From an uncultured Pseudomonadota bacterium (GTDB lineage Bacteria; Pseudomonadota; Alphaproteobacteria; RF32; CAG-239): DNA of 64,000 nucleotides. The position numbers and the translations under genes are program-made. Positions 61,512 through 64,000 of the stretch are shown in pieces. The stretch's first letter is position 1, and each line of letters begins with the position of its first letter. The notes beneath the pieces were generated by a model. That model saw nothing but the letters and a program-made list of their open reading frames with translations. It had not been told where the DNA came from and made no database searches. Location of the stretch: positions 1 to 64,000 of the forward strand of contig CACWQS010000005.1 of the NCBI GenBank assembly GCA_902763155.1. The letters run 5' to 3'.

Positions 61512-61540
61512 ATTATATAATATATATCTTAGAATGTAAA
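61512..61540 (-). promoter_or_regulatory. Promoter of the HTH gene
   Basis: On the minus strand TTTACA (61540-61535) and TATAAT (61517-61512) are exactly 17 bases apart, 20 bases before the ATG. The plus-strand promoter of the next gene should be within 61550-61605, where TTGACT is seen at 61556-61561. This is a natural operator region. Confidence 0.65.
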
Positions 61541-61619
61541 ACGATATTTTTATTATTGACTTACTAATATTATTCTTATAACGTTGCTTTGTTATTAACT
61601 ATAATTACTAAGGTGCATG

Positions 61620-62108
61620 ATGAGGAAAATAATTAAAAATAATGTAAAAAATAAGGTGGTAGATGAGAAAATCAAAAATATAGACGAGTGCCGCAAGAAG
61701 CCGATTTTACAAATATATTTTGAAGCCGGTTACTTGGGAATAATAAATAGTAAGTTCTCGCCGGAAGATCGTAAAAGAGCTGGGGAAATGTTGGCGCAAG
61801 ATTACTATTTGGGAAACTATAATAGTTTGCAAAAATCTCGTTTTATGCCGATAAATATTCATACAATCGGGGATTGGACACGAGAAAAATCTTTGTTTTT
61901 TAAGGAAAGGTATTTGCGGGCAATAAAAACGCTACCGATAGAGTTTTGGACGATTGTGAGAAGAGTTTGTGTGGAAGATCTGCCGATTTCTAGTGATGAA
62001 GCATCAGGAACAATGCGTAAGTATGATATCTATCATCAAAAAATTTTGCTAAACTACGGATTAGACAGACTAATTTGTTTTTATTATAAAAAAAATAATT
62101 TTTTTTAA
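61620..62108 (+). CDS. DUF6456-like phage protein, probable regulator
   Basis: 162 residues, basic N terminus. The C-terminal half (FWTIVRRVCVEDLPIS, then MRKYDIYHQ, then NYGLDRLICFYYKK) resembles the DUF6456 pattern found in alphaproteobacterial proteins and prophages. It may act in transcription or packaging; a small terminase role cannot be excluded. I chose ATG 61620 over 61617 for spacing to AAGGTG. No terminator is directly after it; the next promoter starts at 62118. Confidence 0.5.
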   Translation: MRKIIKNNVKNKVVDEKIKNIDECRKKPILQIYFEAGYLGIINSKFSPEDRKRAGEMLAQDYYLGNYNSLQKSRFMPINIHTIGDWTREKSLFFKERYLRAIKTLPIEFWTIVRRVCVEDLPISSDEASGTMRKYDIYHQKILLNYGLDRLICFYYKKNNFF

Positions 62109-62117
62109 AAAAAGTTC

Positions 62118-62146
62118 TTGACATCTATGCGCCATTCGTGTTAAGA
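62118..62146 (+). promoter_or_regulatory. Possible promoter before the GroES-like gene
   Basis: TTGACA at 62118-62123 is perfect. TTAAGA at 62141-62146 is a weak -10 box, 17 bases on. Confidence 0.5.
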
Positions 62147-62193
62147 AAATTATTAGAGTGAGAAAGTGTAATAATTTAAAGCTTAATTTAAGA

Positions 62194-62224
62194 AGAGATT
62201 TATCCTATGATAAGTCTCTTTTTT
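62194..62224 (+). terminator. Hairpin with T run before the GroES-like gene
   Basis: An 11-bp stem (62194-62204 with 62209-62219, one G-T pair, loop CTAT) is followed by a T run through 62224, 20 bases before the GroES-like ATG. It lies after the promoter, so it would act as an attenuator. Confidence 0.65.
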
Positions 62225-62244
62225 GCTAAAAGAAAGGAGGTAAA

Positions 62245-62490
62245 ATGCTTATAGCAATAGCAGATAGAATTATTGTGCGTCCCGATTCGGCAGACGAATC
62301 GAAGATTTTATTGCCTGATAGTGAAAATATTCATACGAACAAAGGGGAAGTATTGAGTGTGGGACCACTGGTAACATCAATCAAAATAGGAGATCATATT
62401 GTGTTTCATCCTTTTGATGAATTGGTGCTGCCGGAAAAAAATTTGGTGGCAGTGCGCGAAAAAAGCGTATTGGCAATATATAAAGACTAA
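62245..62490 (+). CDS. Miniature GroES-like co-chaperonin
   Basis: 81 residues, shorter than the 95-100 of host GroES. It starts MLIAIADRIIVRPDSAD, has ILLPDSE (mobile-loop position), NKGEVLSVGP and IKIGDHIVFHPFDELVL, and ends VAVREKSVLAIY. This is the Cpn10 barrel. The ribosome site AAAGGAGGT is strong. Right before the portal gene, it probably helps fold the capsid or portal with host GroEL. No groEL is adjacent. Confidence 0.8.
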   Translation: MLIAIADRIIVRPDSADESKILLPDSENIHTNKGEVLSVGPLVTSIKIGDHIVFHPFDELVLPEKNLVAVREKSVLAIYKD

Positions 62491-62616
62491 ATTGGAAAAT
62501 AAATAGTCGAAAAAGACTGATCAAGCTGCTCTGAACGCTAAAGGGTGGCTTTTTGTGTATCGCCGCTTTTATAAAAGCGCCGATATTTTAATTTATTAAA
62601 AATGAAAGGAGAGAAT

Positions 62617-64000
62617 ATGACTGAATATGCAAGTCACCAGAAGCAAAGAGATTTGTGGATGCAAAAGATTAGCGCGGCAGAGAAAAAATATGCCGAATAT
62701 TATAATTTGATTGATGAGATAAGACAATATTATCGCAATGAGCGGCAACGTAATAAACAAAATATATTTTGGGCATCGGTAGAAACGCTGAAGCCGTTTA
62801 TATATTTTAGGCAACCACAACCGTTTATAGTGCGAGTGAATAAAGATGCCAATGAGGCTGAATCGTTAGCATGTAAAATTTTGGAGCGAGCCTTAGCTTG
62901 GGATATGAAGCAATTTGATTTTGATAGTGCAGTAAAATATGCCCGTAATGATTTTTTGCTTTCCGGAATGGGAATTTTATGGGAGCAATATCATTCTTCG
63001 TTTAAGAAAATCGGGCAAGATCTGATTAAAGATAAAGAACAGGTAGATACAATCTATGTAAATCCGAATACGTTTTTGGCAGATACCGACAAAGTTAATG
63101 TTTGGGAAGATGTGGAGTGGGTGGCCAGACGTATGTATATGAGCGTGTCAGAGATAAAAGAAAATTTTGCACCGGAAGTCGCACAGCAAGTGCTTTCAAT
63201 ATGTGGCGAAGATGGAGTTTTGACGGTATATGAAATTTGGGATAAACCGACAAGAAACGTGTATTACTTAAGTCCGCAATACGGGGCAGATTTTTTGCAT
63301 ATACAGCCCGATGTTTTGCATCTTAGCGGCTTTTTTCCTTGCCCAAAGCCGATTATGGCAACCATGACCAACGACGGGATTATACCGGTGCCGGATTATG
63401 TGGAGATTAAGAGCCTATTGGAAGAGCTGGACGGAGTAAATAATCGGATGCGTTTGACTATGCAAGCACTCAAAGTTTCAGGCTGCTATGATAACAGTTT
63501 TCCGGAGTTGGCTAATATATTGGATAAAGATATAACCCTGATTTCGCTTACCGATTTTGATAAACTCAAAGATGCCGGTGGAATTAAGGGAGTAATAGAT
63601 TTTGCACCGATAGGACAATATGTGGAAGCATTGCAAATTTTGGCGCAAAGACGGCAAGTTTTAATTGATTCGATTTATGAAGTCACCGGCGTGAGCGATA
63701 TTATGCGCGGAACTTCGCAACGGGTAGAAACTGCAACCGCAGTAACGCAAAAAACACATTTCGGGACTTTGCGTAATCAGGACAGACAGAATGATATGCA
63801 GAGATTTTTGAAAGATTTATTGCAAATAAAAGCAGAAATTATTTGTGAGCATTTTTCGCCGGAATTTTTGTTGTCATTTTTAACTGCGGAAGAACGGCAG
63901 AATCATGAAACTATGGTAAAAGCAGTGCATATTTTGCGGCATGATAAATTGCGCGATATGATTATCGATTTGGAAACCGATGGGCAATACAGTCAAGAAG
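62617..64000 (+). CDS. Phage portal protein (podovirus/P22-like), truncated by window edge
   Basis: The frame from ATG 62617 (AAAGGAGAG upstream) is open to the right edge, 461 residues so far. It reads as a portal protein: IYVNPNTFLADTD, DVEWVARRMYMSV, YEIWDK, then YEVTGVSDIMRGTS with RVETATAVTQ, FGTLRNQDRQ and LLQIKAEII. These are typical of the portal family of short-tailed phages. The portal is the ring through which DNA is packaged. It shows that the region is a prophage or remnant. Confidence 0.8.
   Translation, partial: MTEYASHQKQRDLWMQKISAAEKKYAEYYNLIDEIRQYYRNERQRNKQNIFWASVETLKPFIYFRQPQPFIVRVNKDANEAESLACKILERALAWDMKQFDFDSAVKYARNDFLLSGMGILWEQYHSSFKKIGQDLIKDKEQVDTIYVNPNTFLADTDKVNVWEDVEWVARRMYMSVSEIKENFAPEVAQQVLSICGEDGVLTVYEIWDKPTRNVYYLSPQYGADFLHIQPDVLHLSGFFPCPKPIMATMTNDGIIPVPDYVEIKSLLEELDGVNNRMRLTMQALKVSGCYDNSFPELANILDKDITLISLTDFDKLKDAGGIKGVIDFAPIGQYVEALQILAQRRQVLIDSIYEVTGVSDIMRGTSQRVETATAVTQKTHFGTLRNQDRQNDMQRFLKDLLQIKAEIICEHFSPEFLLSFLTAEERQNHETMVKAVHILRHDKLRDMIIDLETDGQYSQE

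Overview
The window is AT-rich bacterial chromosome, most likely from an alphaproteobacterium and possibly an uncultured gut-associated lineage. The pointers are a YlxR–L7Ae fusion protein in the nusA–infB operon, a RecG amino terminus of the alphaproteobacterial type, a SAM-II/SAM-V-like riboswitch before metK, and an Ala-rich tail on ribosomal protein S16. Host promoters are clear: TTGACA, 16-18 bases, TATAA(T). The genus and the gut origin are inference; no rRNA or tRNA gene is present to place it.

Layout. 1-3.8 kb: end of a Cys-rich gene, an unknown 525-residue protein, and the divergent pair mtnN/metK. 3.8-11.7 kb: mfd and recG (divergent), then a U32 peptidase. 11.8-17.6 kb: translation and transcription operon rimP-nusA-ylxR-infB-rbfA, with an attenuator-like hairpin before rimP and a terminator right after rbfA. 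17.6-21.2 kb: a D-Ala-D-Ala dipeptidase, a class I glutamine-amidotransferase-like hydrolase, a small lipoprotein and an unknown protein; two of these have unusual codon use. 21.4-28.5 kb: an OmpH/Skp-like protein, a UvrD/PcrA helicase, MoxR–DUF58, a TPR protein and a secreted protein with a VirB2-like end. 28.8-36.6 kb: a cell-wall and housekeeping run, mltB-like, rlpA, D,D-carboxypeptidase, tmk, holB, tatD, an MBL hydrolase and a DHH phosphoesterase, several overlapping by 1-8 bases.

36.6-39.3 kb is the main accessory island. A family of palindromic repeats (99-bp direct copies with one mismatch, plus divergent inverted copies) flanks a strong promoter, a roughly 290-nt structured RNA with competing terminator pairings, and a 598-residue MORN_2/YwqK-like repeat protein. 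39.4-42.4 kb holds a minus-strand set: an HNH-nuclease-like protein overlapping a SMI1/KNR4-type (immunity-like) gene, then sua5/tsaC. 42.5-51.7 kb is core genome: pepA, ruvX, tolB, ffh-rpsP-rimM-trmD-rplS, an unknown gene and psd. 51.8-59.8 kb carries a large subtilisin-type autotransporter, a three-domain MFS–acyltransferase–acyl-ACP synthetase, a TerB-like protein and a His-rich lipoprotein. rplM-rpsI follow.

From about 61.0 kb to the right edge the content looks like prophage: a repressor-like HTH gene with its own divergent promoter, a DUF6456-like gene, a hairpin, a miniature GroES-like protein and a portal protein cut by the window edge. No integrase, terminase or attachment site is visible.

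The strongest candidates for something undescribed are the structured RNA with its repeat-flanked MORN gene (36.6-39.3 kb) and the HNH/SMI1 pair coupled to sua5 (39.4-42.4 kb).
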